Shown here piece after piece: positions 8,178 to 16,287 of a DNA stretch of 64,000 bases; position 1 is the stretch's first letter; every line of letters begins with the position of its first letter. The stretch spans positions 1 to 64,000 of the forward strand of contig NZ_PCPB01000004.1 of assembly GCF_002979535.1 (NCBI RefSeq), in the 5' to 3' direction. The notes beneath the pieces are model-generated. The model was not told the DNA's origin. It saw nothing but the letters and a program-made list of their open reading frames with translations, and ran no database searches. Origin of the DNA: Brevundimonas sp. MYb52. Lineage in GTDB: Bacteria > Pseudomonadota > Alphaproteobacteria > Caulobacterales > Caulobacteraceae. The position numbers and the translations under genes are program-made.

Positions 8178-9368
8178 TCAGGCCGACGGCTTGCCGACTT
8201 CCTCGACCGCCATGGCGGTGACGCCGGGCGGGGGCGCGACCGTCACGGTCGGCGCGGGCGAGGCCTCATAGGCCTTCAGTCGCTCATTGATGGCGGCGAT
8301 CTCGTCCTTGCTGGCCTGGCGACGGCCGCCCAGGCTGGCGACGCCGACGACGCGGGTCTGGCCGTCGATCTCGACCGTGCGCAGTTGGCCGGGAGCGGTG
8401 CCCGCCAGGGCTTCTTCAATGCTGTCGGCGGCCGTGGCCAGAAGAACGCGCGGTTGGGCGAAGCGGGCCTCGTCGATGACCGGCTCGCGGCCCGCCGACT
8501 TCTGGACGAAGGCGGCGCTTTCGCCCGGCGCGCCCTTCCAGCGATAGAAGATGTGCGCCCCGACCTGGGTGATCTTGGCCAGGGTCGGCGACCACCAGGG
8601 ATGGACATAGTCGGCGTGATAATGGGTCGCGGTGCCCACGCGGGTCGCCACATGGCCGGCCAGGGCGCGCTCGGCCACGCGGGCGGCGCGGGTCCAGGCC
8701 CAGGCGATGGGGGGGCGGCCGAGGGCGCCGTCGCAGGTGAAGCTGAACTGGCAGCCCGTGGTCCGCTCGGCCCCCTGATAGACAACGCCGCAGACCGTGG
8801 CCGGATAGTTGGGATCGCGCACCCGGTTCAGCACCACCTGGGCCACGCCCTCCTGACCCTCGGTGGGCTCCAGGGCCGCCTCGTAATAGACAGCCTGGGT
8901 TAGACAGCGCAGGGCGCGTTTGCGGTCCGCCTCGGTGGCGGGACGCAGGTCAAAGGGCCGGGCCGGCTGCAGGGCGCCGAAGGCCGTGGGCATGGCCGCG
9001 TTCAACTGCTGGGCCGCGACGCCCGAGACGCCCGCGTCCAGCGACGGCTTGCCGCCCAGGGTCAGGCTCTCCCACCCCGGCGTCAGGTCATAGAGCTCAG
9101 GCAGGTTCAGCGCCGGATCAAAGCGACGCGCCACAGCCAGTTGCCCCGCATCCAGCCGCGCCATGACCAGTTGCAGGCCGCGCGGGGTCAGGTCGCCGCC
9201 GGTGGCGCGAGCCACGGCCTCGGCGGTGCGGTCGATGTCGGGACGCGGGCTGGAACTGGCCGACATGGCCACGCCCATGACCGCCAGGCTGACAGCCATG
9301 ACCATGGGCGCCGCGGCGATAGCCCGACGTCCCGTGGTCTTCAGCGGCGGCAGTCGGCCTTTCAGCAT
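8178..9368 (-). CDS. SleB-type cell wall hydrolase (first of two)
   Basis: A probable peptidoglycan hydrolase of the Hydrolase_2/SleB family (lytic transglycosylase-like). The N-terminus has a signal-anchor (AIAAAPMVMAVSLAVMGVAM). The catalytic domain covers about residues 155-290, with CLTQAVYYEAALEPTEGQEG containing the conserved Glu, VAQVVLNRVRDPNYPATVCGVVYQG, TGCQFSFTCDG and the late THYHADYVHPWW. A long tail follows. It shares the whole catalytic core with the gene at 11281. In other bacteria the family acts in spore or wall-lysis; here it is probably vegetative wall remodelling. Confidence 0.85.
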   Translation of the reverse strand: MLKGRLPPLKTTGRRAIAAAPMVMAVSLAVMGVAMSASSSPRPDIDRTAEAVARATGGDLTPRGLQLVMARLDAGQLAVARRFDPALNLPELYDLTPGWESLTLGGKPSLDAGVSGVAAQQLNAAMPTAFGALQPARPFDLRPATEADRKRALRCLTQAVYYEAALEPTEGQEGVAQVVLNRVRDPNYPATVCGVVYQGAERTTGCQFSFTCDGALGRPPIAWAWTRAARVAERALAGHVATRVGTATHYHADYVHPWWSPTLAKITQVGAHIFYRWKGAPGESAAFVQKSAGREPVIDEARFAQPRVLLATAADSIEEALAGTAPGQLRTVEIDGQTRVVGVASLGGRRQASKDEIAAINERLKAYEASPAPTVTVAPPPGVTAMAVEEVGKPSA

Positions 9369-9478
9369 CCAGCGTCCTGTTTTCGGCGCTGGCGCGCGCC
9401 GGAAGGCGATCTGAGTGACCGCTCAATCCGGCGCTTTTCAGGCCCGAAGATTACTGTTCCGTGAGGAGGCGTGACGAT

Positions 9479-9958
9479 CTAGCGGTCGCCCAGGCTGGAC
9501 CGCAGCATCCAGGCGGCCTTTTCATGGGCGGCCAGACGCTGGGTCATCAGGTCCACGCTGGCCTCGTCGCCCACCTCGTCGGCGGCGTCCAGGGCGGCGC
9601 GGGCCGTGGCGATCAACACGCCGTGGTCCTTGATCAGTTCCCTGAGCATCTCGCCGGCGTCCTTTTCAGGGTCGCCGTCCTTGATCGAGGTCAGGTTGGC
9701 GAAGGCCGAGGCGCTCTGCGGGGCCAGTTCGCCCAGGGCGCGGATACGCTCGGCGATGTCATCCAGCGCAGCCCAGATTTCGTTGTATTGCTGCTCCAGC
9801 AGCTTGTGCAGGCTGAAGAACTCCGGCCCCCGGACGTTCCAGTGATAGCCATGCGTCTTCTGATAGACGGCGAAGCTGTCGGCCAGGACCTTGGACAGTT
9901 CGCGCGCGACGTCGGCGCGCTCCTTGGGCTTCAGGCCGGTGTCGATAGCGGCGGTCAT
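9479..9958 (-). CDS. dps: Dps-family DNA protection / miniferritin protein
   Basis: Dps forms a 12-subunit shell that oxidises ferrous iron with peroxide and protects DNA. The 159-residue length fits. Ferroxidase residues are recognisable in THGYHWNVRGPEFFSLHKLLEQQYNEIWAALDDIAERIRALG (His pair, then Asp and Glu of the second helix, split across the dimer interface). The C-terminus LAAHEKAAWMLRSSLGDR is typical. AGGAG precedes the ATG by 6 bases. No GGAAC-CGTT stress promoter was found directly upstream. Confidence 0.93.
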   Translation of the reverse strand: MTAAIDTGLKPKERADVARELSKVLADSFAVYQKTHGYHWNVRGPEFFSLHKLLEQQYNEIWAALDDIAERIRALGELAPQSASAFANLTSIKDGDPEKDAGEMLRELIKDHGVLIATARAALDAADEVGDEASVDLMTQRLAAHEKAAWMLRSSLGDR

Positions 9959-10116
9959 GGCGGCTCCTGTTCTGCGTCGCTGTACGAATATCCAGCCTTG
10001 CAGTTAGGAAATCCGGGCCGCGATCCAAGAGGGCGCGCCCGGACACGGCCGGAAACTTCGCCCCTGTAACGCCGAAGCCGCAGGGGCGTTGCACGCCCCT
10101 GCCGGTCTGTCGCGTC

Positions 10117-10479
10117 TTAGCGCTGGCGCGCCTTGCGAGCGGCGTAGCGGGCGTCGCGCGCGGCCTTCTGTTCTTCCTTGGTCAACTGCTTGCGCTCCTT
10201 GCGGGCAGCGCGCTTGGCGGCGTCGACTTCGTCCTGAGCAGCCATTTCGGCGGCCAGACGAGCAGCTTCCTTCTCGGCCTTCTCGCGGCGCTGTTCAGCC
10301 TTCTCCAGCTCGAACTGCTGACGCTGGGCCTCCTTCTCGGCGGCGCGCTTCTCAGCCAGCTTCTCGAACTCGGGATCCTGGACCGTCGGCTTGGGCTTGA
10401 ACTTGGCCAGCAGGGCCTTCTTGGCGTCCTGTTGAGCGGAGATGCGGTCGTTGAAGCCGGTTTGTTTGAGGTCTCGCAT
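10117..10479 (-). CDS. DUF6481 family highly charged helical protein
   Basis: A 120-residue protein made almost wholly of Lys, Arg, Glu, Ala and Gln. It is predicted to be one long helix or coiled coil from about residue 35 to the end. The start MRDLKQTGFNDRISAQQDAKKALLAKFKPKP is characteristic of DUF6481, common in alphaproteobacteria and often near cold-shock genes, although none is seen here. The basic end RYAARKARQR suggests nucleic-acid contact, but this is inference. Confidence 0.75.
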   Translation of the reverse strand: MRDLKQTGFNDRISAQQDAKKALLAKFKPKPTVQDPEFEKLAEKRAAEKEAQRQQFELEKAEQRREKAEKEAARLAAEMAAQDEVDAAKRAARKERKQLTKEEQKAARDARYAARKARQR

Positions 10480-10714
10480 GCGTAGAGGCGGTCTTCCTTG
10501 AAACTCTGATGAGGGGCGACGCCGATCAATGGCGGCCCGGCGGGCGTGCGGATGCGCGAACGGCCCGGCGCGCTGCCAAAGCGGAATCTGGCGCGAAAAT
10601 CAAGCTCTGCCGCCGTTTTGGGGCGTCAAACACGCAATTTCGCGTCGAAATCGACGTCGGACAGGCAGATGGAGGTTTGCGACGCCTCAGGCAAGCGACG
10701 CCGCAGATCGCCTC

Positions 10715-10915
10715 TTATCGGTTCGGCTTGTCGATATGACCCACGGCCGCGCCCGCCGCGCCGCCGACCGCCGCGCCCACCGGTCCGGCCACCACGGCGC
10801 CGGCGATGGCGCCCGTCGCCGCCTTCTGCTCGATCGTATGCCCGCAGGCGGAAAGAGCCAGGGCCGAAACCCCCAGGGCGAAAACAGCGACGGCGCGGAT
10901 CGAGGAACGGGTCAT
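10715..10915 (-). CDS. Small glycine-zipper lipoprotein, stress-promoter controlled
   Basis: A 66-residue lipoprotein. The start at 10915 gives a signal peptide with lipobox LSAC, so the mature protein is about 45 residues. The mature part is a glycine-zipper helix (ATGAIAGAVVAGPVGAAVGG and so on), a fold that oligomerises in membranes. The longer frame upstream is not signal-like. AAGGAG lies about 11 bases ahead of the ATG. A GGAAC-N16-CGTT promoter sits 35 bases upstream, placing it in the general stress response. Confidence 0.75.
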   Translation of the reverse strand: MTRSSIRAVAVFALGVSALALSACGHTIEQKAATGAIAGAVVAGPVGAAVGGAAGAAVGHIDKPNR

Positions 10916-10949
10916 CAGGCGAAGAACTCCTTGAAATGGTTGAGCTTGC

Positions 10950-10974
10950 AACGCGGTCGGAGGCGTTGAGTTCC
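10950..10974 (-). promoter_or_regulatory. EcfG/SigT-type general stress promoter
   Basis: On the minus strand GGAAC (10970-10974) and CGTT (10950-10953) are separated by 16 bases, matching the alphaproteobacterial EcfG consensus GGAAC-N16/17-CGTT exactly. It is correctly placed for the small lipoprotein gene that starts at 10915. Confidence 0.75.
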
Positions 10975-11153
10975 CATCTAAGGCAGGAGTCAGGCAAGCA
11001 AGTAGAGAACCCTGCGCCAATAGGGTTTTAACCCAACCTCCCACACCAGCGAAATCATCGCTCCGTAATCAAATACAGACGTCAGAAGATGTGCTTTAGC
11101 AAAAACTCGCCACATTTATCCGCGCTCAAAATATCGTCTGTATGAAGGCGACG

Positions 11154-11219
11154 AATTGCTGCGCCGCAACAGCAATTGCCGAATCAACCACATTGACGCC
11201 ATAAACGGATGGCTTAAGG
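11154..11219 (+). promoter_or_regulatory. Inverted repeat and possible housekeeping promoter in the 306-base gap
   Basis: The gap 10975-11280 has no gene. It holds an inverted repeat with 8-base arms AATTGCTG (11154-11161) and CAGCAATT (11170-11177). After it comes TTGACGC (11193-11199), then 12 bases and GCTTAAGG, a partial match to the Caulobacter promoter TTGACGS-N10/14-GCTANAWC. Both would serve the hydrolase gene at 11281. The left part of the gap is AT-richer than its surroundings, but nothing else was recognised in it. Confidence 0.35.
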
Positions 11220-11280
11220 CCCGCCTTCCGGAGGTCGGCCGTTCGTCGATCTCTGGTCCGGAGCTGGTTCGCGACGCGTC

Positions 11281-12366
11281 ATGTCGCCTGGTTTCGTTGA
11301 GTACGGGGGCGGCATCCTCGCCCTGCTGAACAGGACTACGCCTTTGAGTTTCTCCTCGCAGACGCGTGCGCTGATGCACGCCGCCCAATCTGTTCGCCTG
11401 CGCCCCAAGACGGCGGCTGCGGCGTTCGGCGGCGTTGTCAGCCTTGCCGTCGGTGGAGCCTATCTGGGCGGCGTCGCCGCCCAGGCTTCGACCGTTCGCG
11501 CCCAAGCTGAACGCCTGCAAGGCGCCGGCTCCGAGGGCTATACCCAGGAAGCCATGGCCGCAGCGGCCGGCGGCCTGGACGCCAGCGCCCTGGCCATCGC
11601 TGATCGTCACGATCCCTATTCCGTCGCCGGCGCCGCCCAACGCGACCGCCAGGCGGAGTTGCTGACCGCCCGCCTCGACGAATCCCAGAACGGCCTGCGT
11701 CGCGCCAATCTGACCAATCCCGCCGCCCAGCCGTTCCGCCTCGGCGCCGCCCTGGACCAGTCGCGCGACCTCGATTGCCTGACCAGGGCCGCCTATTATG
11801 AAGCGCGCGGCGAAGGCGTGGACGGCATGCGCGCCGTGGCCCAGGTGGTGCTGAACCGCGCCCGTCACCCCGCCTTCCCCAACACCGTCTGCGCCGTGGT
11901 CTATCAGGGTTCGAACCGCAGCACCGGCTGCCAGTTCAGCTTCACCTGCAATGGCGCCATGCGCGGCGCCGTCAACCGCGCCGCCTGGAACCGCGCCCGC
12001 GACGTGGCCTCCAAGGCCCTGTCGGGTCAGGTCTACGCCGCCGTCGGCAACGCCACCCACTTCCACACCACCGGCGTCTCGCCCGGCTGGCGCAACAGCC
12101 TGATCCGGGTGGGTCAGGTCGGCGATCACCTCTTCTATCGCTTCGGCGGCCGTTCGGGCTCCAGCGACGCCTTCCGCTACACGCCCCGTCCCTCGACCGG
12201 CGCCGAACAGCCGCGCATGATCCAGGCCAGCCTGACCACGGCTGAACCGGCCAAGGTCAGCAGCGCCGTCGCCTATACGGCCGTCCTGGCCCGCGAAGGC
12301 GCGAGCGTTCCGGCTGCGGTCGCGACGGCTGCGACCACGCCCGCCGAGGCTGCGACCACGGAGTAG
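11281..12366 (+). CDS. SleB-type cell wall hydrolase (second of two)
   Basis: A 361-residue wall hydrolase of the SleB family. It has a membrane-anchor or signal segment near residues 44-65 (AAAAFGGVVSLAVGGAYLGGV). The catalytic domain (about 160-290) has DCLTRAAYYEARGEGVDGMR with the conserved Glu, VAQVVLNRARHPAFPNTVCAVVYQG, TGCQFSFTCNGAMRG and NATHFHTTGVSPGW. Start 11281 is uncertain, since ATG at 11371 would place the anchor nearer the N-terminus. It is paralogous to the gene at 8178-9368 but has a different N-terminus and an Ala/Thr-rich tail. Confidence 0.85.
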   Translation: MSPGFVEYGGGILALLNRTTPLSFSSQTRALMHAAQSVRLRPKTAAAAFGGVVSLAVGGAYLGGVAAQASTVRAQAERLQGAGSEGYTQEAMAAAAGGLDASALAIADRHDPYSVAGAAQRDRQAELLTARLDESQNGLRRANLTNPAAQPFRLGAALDQSRDLDCLTRAAYYEARGEGVDGMRAVAQVVLNRARHPAFPNTVCAVVYQGSNRSTGCQFSFTCNGAMRGAVNRAAWNRARDVASKALSGQVYAAVGNATHFHTTGVSPGWRNSLIRVGQVGDHLFYRFGGRSGSSDAFRYTPRPSTGAEQPRMIQASLTTAEPAKVSSAVAYTAVLAREGASVPAAVATAATTPAEAATTE

Positions 12367-12388
12367 TCCGGTTCGCAGCCGACCGCCC

Positions 12389-12598
12389 TCAGCGGTCCTG
12401 CGTCTTCCATTGCGGCGTCATGTTCTGCTTCAGGTTGCCGAACCGGCCCTGTTGACCCGTGTTGACGTCCGCATCGCCGGGCTGGCCCGACTGGGCGCCC
12501 GTGGCCAGATCGCGCCGATCCGCCATGTCCTGGATGGTGCGCGCGCCGTGATCGGCGAAGCTGCGCTGCTCCTTGGGAACCGTGGGGGACTTGGTCAT
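12389..12598 (-). CDS. Small hydrophilic protein under a stress promoter
   Basis: A 69-residue soluble, Gln/Asp/Gly-rich and probably disordered protein with no Cys. Segments such as EQRSFADHGARTIQDMADRRD and GQQGRFGNLKQNMTPQWKTQDR look like a conserved alphaproteobacterial stress peptide, but no named family was recognised. GGAGAGG lies just upstream of the ATG. A GGAAC-N17-CGTT promoter is 25 bases upstream, so induction by the general stress sigma factor is expected. It converges on the hydrolase gene. Confidence 0.75.
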   Translation of the reverse strand: MTKSPTVPKEQRSFADHGARTIQDMADRRDLATGAQSGQPGDADVNTGQQGRFGNLKQNMTPQWKTQDR

Positions 12599-12622
12599 AA
12601 ACCTCTCCTTTCGCCTTCATGA

Positions 12623-12648
12623 AACGACCTCCGGCGCCGAGGCGTTCC
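12623..12648 (-). promoter_or_regulatory. EcfG/SigT-type general stress promoter
   Basis: On the minus strand GGAAC (12644-12648) and CGTT (12623-12626) are spaced by 17 bases, an exact match to the EcfG consensus. It drives the 69-residue gene starting at 12598, with a leader of only about 15-20 bases. Confidence 0.75.
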
Positions 12649-12707
12649 CGGCCTGCTTCTTGCTATAAGCTCGACCGAACGCTCTTCAGACGTCCCGAGT
12701 AGGCCGC

Positions 12708-13856
12708 ATGACCCAGACGAACACCGCCCCGGCCGCCCCCGCCAAGACGCGCGGCGGCGCGCTTGACGCCCTGCGCTTCATCGCGGCCCTGTTCGTCGTG
12801 GTGTTCCATTTTGGCAGTTCTGCGCCAATCGAGCTGGAGTCGATGCACGCCTTCCTGGGGCGCGGCTATCTGGCCACCGACTTCTTCCTGATCCTGTCGG
12901 GCTTCGTCCTGGCCAAGGCCTATGGCGCGGCGGTGGCCAGCCGCAAGGTTTCCCTGGCCCGATTCTGGCTCAAGCGCCTGGCCCGCTGCTACCCCACGCA
13001 CATCATCACCCTGGCCATGCTGGTCGCCATGGTCCTGGCCGCCGGCTGGCTGGGTCTGGCCCAGAGCAGCGAGGGCCGCTTCGACCTGTCCGGCCTGCCC
13101 GCCCAGATCTTCCTGCTGCACGCCTTCGGCCTGGGCGGCGGTCACTGGAACATCCCCAGCTGGACCATCTCCACCCTGCTGATCTGCTACGCCTTCTTCC
13201 CCATGCTGTGGCGGGGCATGCTGAGGATCAACAGCGTCTGGATCAGTCTCGGACTGGGCCTGGTCATCATCGTCGGCTCCAACGCCCTCAGCCTGGCCCT
13301 GTTGGGCGAGCAGCAGTTCAGCCTGCCCTTCCAGTGGTGCATGTTCCGCGCCGCCCCCCTCTTCCTGGTCGGCCTGACCCTGGCGCGCGCGGTTCAGACA
13401 GGGCGCTGGACCAGCAGTTCGGCCCGTCTCGTCGGCTTCGGCGGCGGCGCTGTCCTGCTGGTCAACGCCTGGCTGGTCGGGCCGGACCTGATCAACATCC
13501 TGGCCATCTGCGCCATCATCATCGGCTGCGGCGCCTCGCCGGTGACCAAGCCCATCCCCGGCGCCGAATGGGGCGCCAAGGTCAGCTTCTGCCTCTTCAT
13601 GGTCCACACCATCACCGGCGCCGTCTGGTTCGACGTGGTCGAGCCTCTGGCGGCCCGTCTGCACCCGGCGGTCGAGAGCGTGGCCTGGGAGGCCTGGGCC
13701 ATGTGGCTCGGCGCCCTGGTCTTCACCCTGATTGCCTCGGACCTCTACAACCGCTTCATCGACGAGCCGATCCAGAAATGGATCGGCCGCAAGTGGTTCG
13801 CCCGGCCGGTCAGTTCGCGTCCAGACCCACGTCCAGTTGCGGAACCGAGTGCGTAA
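12708..13856 (+). CDS. Membrane acyltransferase, acyltransferase-3 family
   Basis: A 382-residue integral membrane acyltransferase with about ten helices. The N-terminal LDALRFIAALFVVVFHFG carries the catalytic His of this family (consensus DxLRxxAxxxVxxxH), followed by GYLATDFFLILSGFVLAKAYG and the FWLKRLARCYP Arg motif. Such enzymes add acyl groups to surface sugars or lipids; the acceptor is unknown. The last 47 bases overlap the end of nadC on the other strand, where both frames are coding. Confidence 0.87.
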   Translation: MTQTNTAPAAPAKTRGGALDALRFIAALFVVVFHFGSSAPIELESMHAFLGRGYLATDFFLILSGFVLAKAYGAAVASRKVSLARFWLKRLARCYPTHIITLAMLVAMVLAAGWLGLAQSSEGRFDLSGLPAQIFLLHAFGLGGGHWNIPSWTISTLLICYAFFPMLWRGMLRINSVWISLGLGLVIIVGSNALSLALLGEQQFSLPFQWCMFRAAPLFLVGLTLARAVQTGRWTSSSARLVGFGGGAVLLVNAWLVGPDLINILAICAIIIGCGASPVTKPIPGAEWGAKVSFCLFMVHTITGAVWFDVVEPLAARLHPAVESVAWEAWAMWLGALVFTLIASDLYNRFIDEPIQKWIGRKWFARPVSSRPDPRPVAEPSA

Positions 13857-14667
13857 GGGCGCCGACCGAGATCACGTCCACCCCGGTCGCGGCGATCCCC
13901 GCCACCGTCGTCAGATTGACCCCGCCTGAGGCCTCCAGAGTCACAGGGCCAAAGGCGCTGTCGCGCACCCGACGCACGGCTTCTTCCAGATCGGCCAGGC
14001 TGAAGTTGTCCAGCATGATGACGTCGGGGCGTTCGGGCAGGACCTCGTCCAGCTGATCCAGGCCGTCGACCTCGACCTCGACTTTCATCAGGTGGGGGGC
14101 GAAGGCCTTGGCGCGACGCGTCGCCTCGCCCGCCCCGCCGCAGACGGCGACGTGGTTGTCCTTGATCAGGATGGCGTCATCCAGACCGAAGCGATGGTTC
14201 AGCCCACCGCCGCAGGCCACCGCGTGCTTCTCCAGCGCGCGCAGGCCCGGCGTGGTCTTGCGGGTGTCGGCGATGCGGGCGTTCGTGCCCGCCACGGCCT
14301 GCACATAGGTCCGCGTCAGGGTGGCGATGCCGCACATCCGACCCAGCAGGTTCAGCGCCGTCCGTTCCGCCGCCAGCAGGGCGCGAGCATTGGCCTCGAC
14401 CTCGACCAGCACGGTCCCGACCTCGAAGGCCTCGCCGTCGGCGACCTTGATCGTCACCTTGGCCTTGGGGTCCATGACGTGGACCGCGATCCGCACCACG
14501 GCCCCGCACGCCATCACCCCGGCCTGACGGGCGGCGAAGACGGCGCTCATCCGCGCGTCCTCAGGGATGCAGGCCTGAGCCGTCACGTCGCCGGTGCGGC
14601 CCAGATCCTCGGCCAGGGCCATCCGCACGACGGGCTCGATCAGCAGGTCCGGCAGGGTTCGGGTCAT
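13810..14667 (-). CDS. nadC: Quinolinate phosphoribosyltransferase (carboxylating)
   Basis: NadC converts quinolinate and PRPP to nicotinate mononucleotide, the third step of de novo NAD synthesis. The 285-residue length is normal. Visible motifs are EDLGRTGDVTAQA near the N-terminus, AERTALNLLGRMCGIATLT, the PRPP/quinolinate region DTRKTTPGLRALEKHAVACGGG with NHRFGLDDAILIKDNH, and the C-terminal ASGGVNLTTVAGIAATGVDVISVGALTHS. It is the last gene of the nadA - M50 - nadB - nadC operon. Confidence 0.96.
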   Translation of the reverse strand: MTRTLPDLLIEPVVRMALAEDLGRTGDVTAQACIPEDARMSAVFAARQAGVMACGAVVRIAVHVMDPKAKVTIKVADGEAFEVGTVLVEVEANARALLAAERTALNLLGRMCGIATLTRTYVQAVAGTNARIADTRKTTPGLRALEKHAVACGGGLNHRFGLDDAILIKDNHVAVCGGAGEATRRAKAFAPHLMKVEVEVDGLDQLDEVLPERPDVIMLDNFSLADLEEAVRRVRDSAFGPVTLEASGGVNLTTVAGIAATGVDVISVGALTHSVPQLDVGLDAN

Positions 14668-14691
14668 ACTCTCAACGTCTCTCGTTTTGCG

Positions 14692-14791
14692 CCGTCATCC
14701 CGGGACGCGCAGCGGACCCGGGACCCAGACGGTCAGACTATCTCAGCCGCCTGGGTTCCGGCTCGCACCTGCGGCGCGTCCGGAATGACGG
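14692..14791. repeat. Inverted pair of REP-like elements at the nadB 3' end
   Basis: Unit one (14692-14732, plus strand) starts CCGTCATCCCGGGACGCG and ends CCCAGACGG. Unit two (14747-14791, minus strand) starts CCGTCATTCCGGACGCG and ends CCCAGGCGG. The two are clearly related and face each other across a 14-base centre, like a BIME. Each has an internal dyad. Unit two lies inside the nadB reading frame. Confidence 0.75.
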
Positions 14792-16283
14792 AAGGGGAAA
14801 GGGTCATCCGCGTGTGCTTCGCCGTCGGCAGGCTGTCGGGATAGTCGGCGCGGAAATGCCCGCCCCGGCTCTCGCGCCGGTTCAGCGCCCCCTCGGCGAT
14901 CAGCCGCGCGGCGGTCAGGACCACGGCGTCGGGATGGGCCTTGGCCAGTCTGTCGATCACGGCGATCAGGGCGGTCAGCCCCGTCTCGTCACGCACCACG
15001 CCCGCGAACCGGGTCATGGCGGCGCGCAGCTCGGCCATGGCTTCGGGCGGCAAATCCTGCGACGCCCGCGTCGGCTTCAGTTCAGCCTTCGCCGGTTGCA
15101 CTTCCAACGCCGCCGCCCGGCCGGCGCGACGCCCGAAAGCGCCCGCTTCCAGCAGGGAGTTGGAGGCCAGACGGTTGGCGCCGTGCACCCCGGTCGCCGC
15201 GCACTCGCCGATGGCGTAGAGGCCGGGCACGGTGGTCCGCCCCTCGTCGTCGGCGACGATGCCGCCCATGTGGTAGTGGGCCGCCGCCGCCACCGGGATG
15301 GGGCTGACGCGCGGGTCCAGCCCGGCGCGCAGACAGGCGGAAAACACCGCCGGAAACTCATGCGGAAAGGCCTCGCCCACCGCCTTGGTGGCGTCCAGAA
15401 ACGCCCCGTGCCCGTCGGCCCTTGCCGCGTGCACCGCCCGCGCCACGATGTCTCGCGGGGCCAGATCGGCGTCTTCGTCCGCGCCCAGCAGGAAGGCCCC
15501 GGTCCCATCCACCAGCCGCGCCCCCTCGCCGCGCAGGGCCTCGGTCGCCAGGGGCGCAGGGTCCAGCCCCACGTCGATGGCGGTGGGGTGAAACTGCACG
15601 AACTCGGGGTCGAGGATTTCAGCCCCGGCCGCATAGGCCAGCGCCAGCCCCTCGCCGCGCAGGGCCGAGGGGTTGGTCGTCACTTCATAGAGCCCGCCGA
15701 CCCCGCCGGTGGCCAGCACCACGGCGGGGGCGAAAACCTCGTCCACCCGTCCGCCGGATCGCTCGATCAGGGCGCCGCGCACCCGACCGTTCACGTCCTG
15801 GATCAGGCCGCGCAGCCGCCCGTCCTCCCAGATCTCGATATGTTTCGACGCCCGCGCCGCCGCCACCACCGCCGACAGGATGGCCCGCCCCGCCCCGTCG
15901 CCGCCGACCCGCGCCACACGCGGCAGGCTGTGCGCCGCCTCCAGCGACACAGAGAAGCCGCCTGCCTCGTCCCGGTCGAAGGGGGCGCCCAGCGCAGCCA
16001 GCCACTCCACCGTCTCGCGCCCGCGCTCGGTCAGGGCGCGCGCCGCCTCGGGCTCGACCAGACCGGCCCCGGCCCCTTCGGTGTCCTTGGCGTGCAAGAT
16101 CGCGCTGTCCTTGGGCGACAGGGCCGCCGCCAGACCGCCCTGGGCCCAGGCCGAGGAACAGGCGTTCAGCAGCAGGTCCGGCGTGACGACCAGGGCTTTC
16201 GCCGGCGCCGCCTCCAGCGCAGCCGACAGGCCCGCCAGTCCGCCGCCGATGATCAGGGGCCCGTCATGCCGGATACGCGCCAT
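14733..16283 (-). CDS. nadB: L-aspartate oxidase
   Basis: NadB oxidises L-aspartate to iminoaspartate, the NadA substrate. The 516-residue flavoprotein has the FAD motif GGGLAGLSAALEAA, SSAWAQGGLAAAL, the active-site stretch EFVQFHPTAIDVGLDP, HYHMGGIVADDEGRT and GECAATGVHGANRLASNSLLEA. The last ~19 residues (SVIPDAPQVRAGTQAAEIV) are encoded by a REP-like repeat and are not family sequence, so the original stop has probably been displaced. It overlaps nothing and lies 4 bases after the M50 gene. Confidence 0.95.
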   Translation of the reverse strand: MARIRHDGPLIIGGGLAGLSAALEAAPAKALVVTPDLLLNACSSAWAQGGLAAALSPKDSAILHAKDTEGAGAGLVEPEAARALTERGRETVEWLAALGAPFDRDEAGGFSVSLEAAHSLPRVARVGGDGAGRAILSAVVAAARASKHIEIWEDGRLRGLIQDVNGRVRGALIERSGGRVDEVFAPAVVLATGGVGGLYEVTTNPSALRGEGLALAYAAGAEILDPEFVQFHPTAIDVGLDPAPLATEALRGEGARLVDGTGAFLLGADEDADLAPRDIVARAVHAARADGHGAFLDATKAVGEAFPHEFPAVFSACLRAGLDPRVSPIPVAAAAHYHMGGIVADDEGRTTVPGLYAIGECAATGVHGANRLASNSLLEAGAFGRRAGRAAALEVQPAKAELKPTRASQDLPPEAMAELRAAMTRFAGVVRDETGLTALIAVIDRLAKAHPDAVVLTAARLIAEGALNRRESRGGHFRADYPDSLPTAKHTRMTLSPSVIPDAPQVRAGTQAAEIV

Positions 16284-16287
16284 GCCT

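Noticed and set aside
10480..10714. Small gene or RNA between DUF6481 and the lipoprotein
   Set aside because: Only low-complexity frames are present; a TTGACG near 10632 lacks a well-spaced -10. It may be the DUF6481 leader, but nothing definite is seen.
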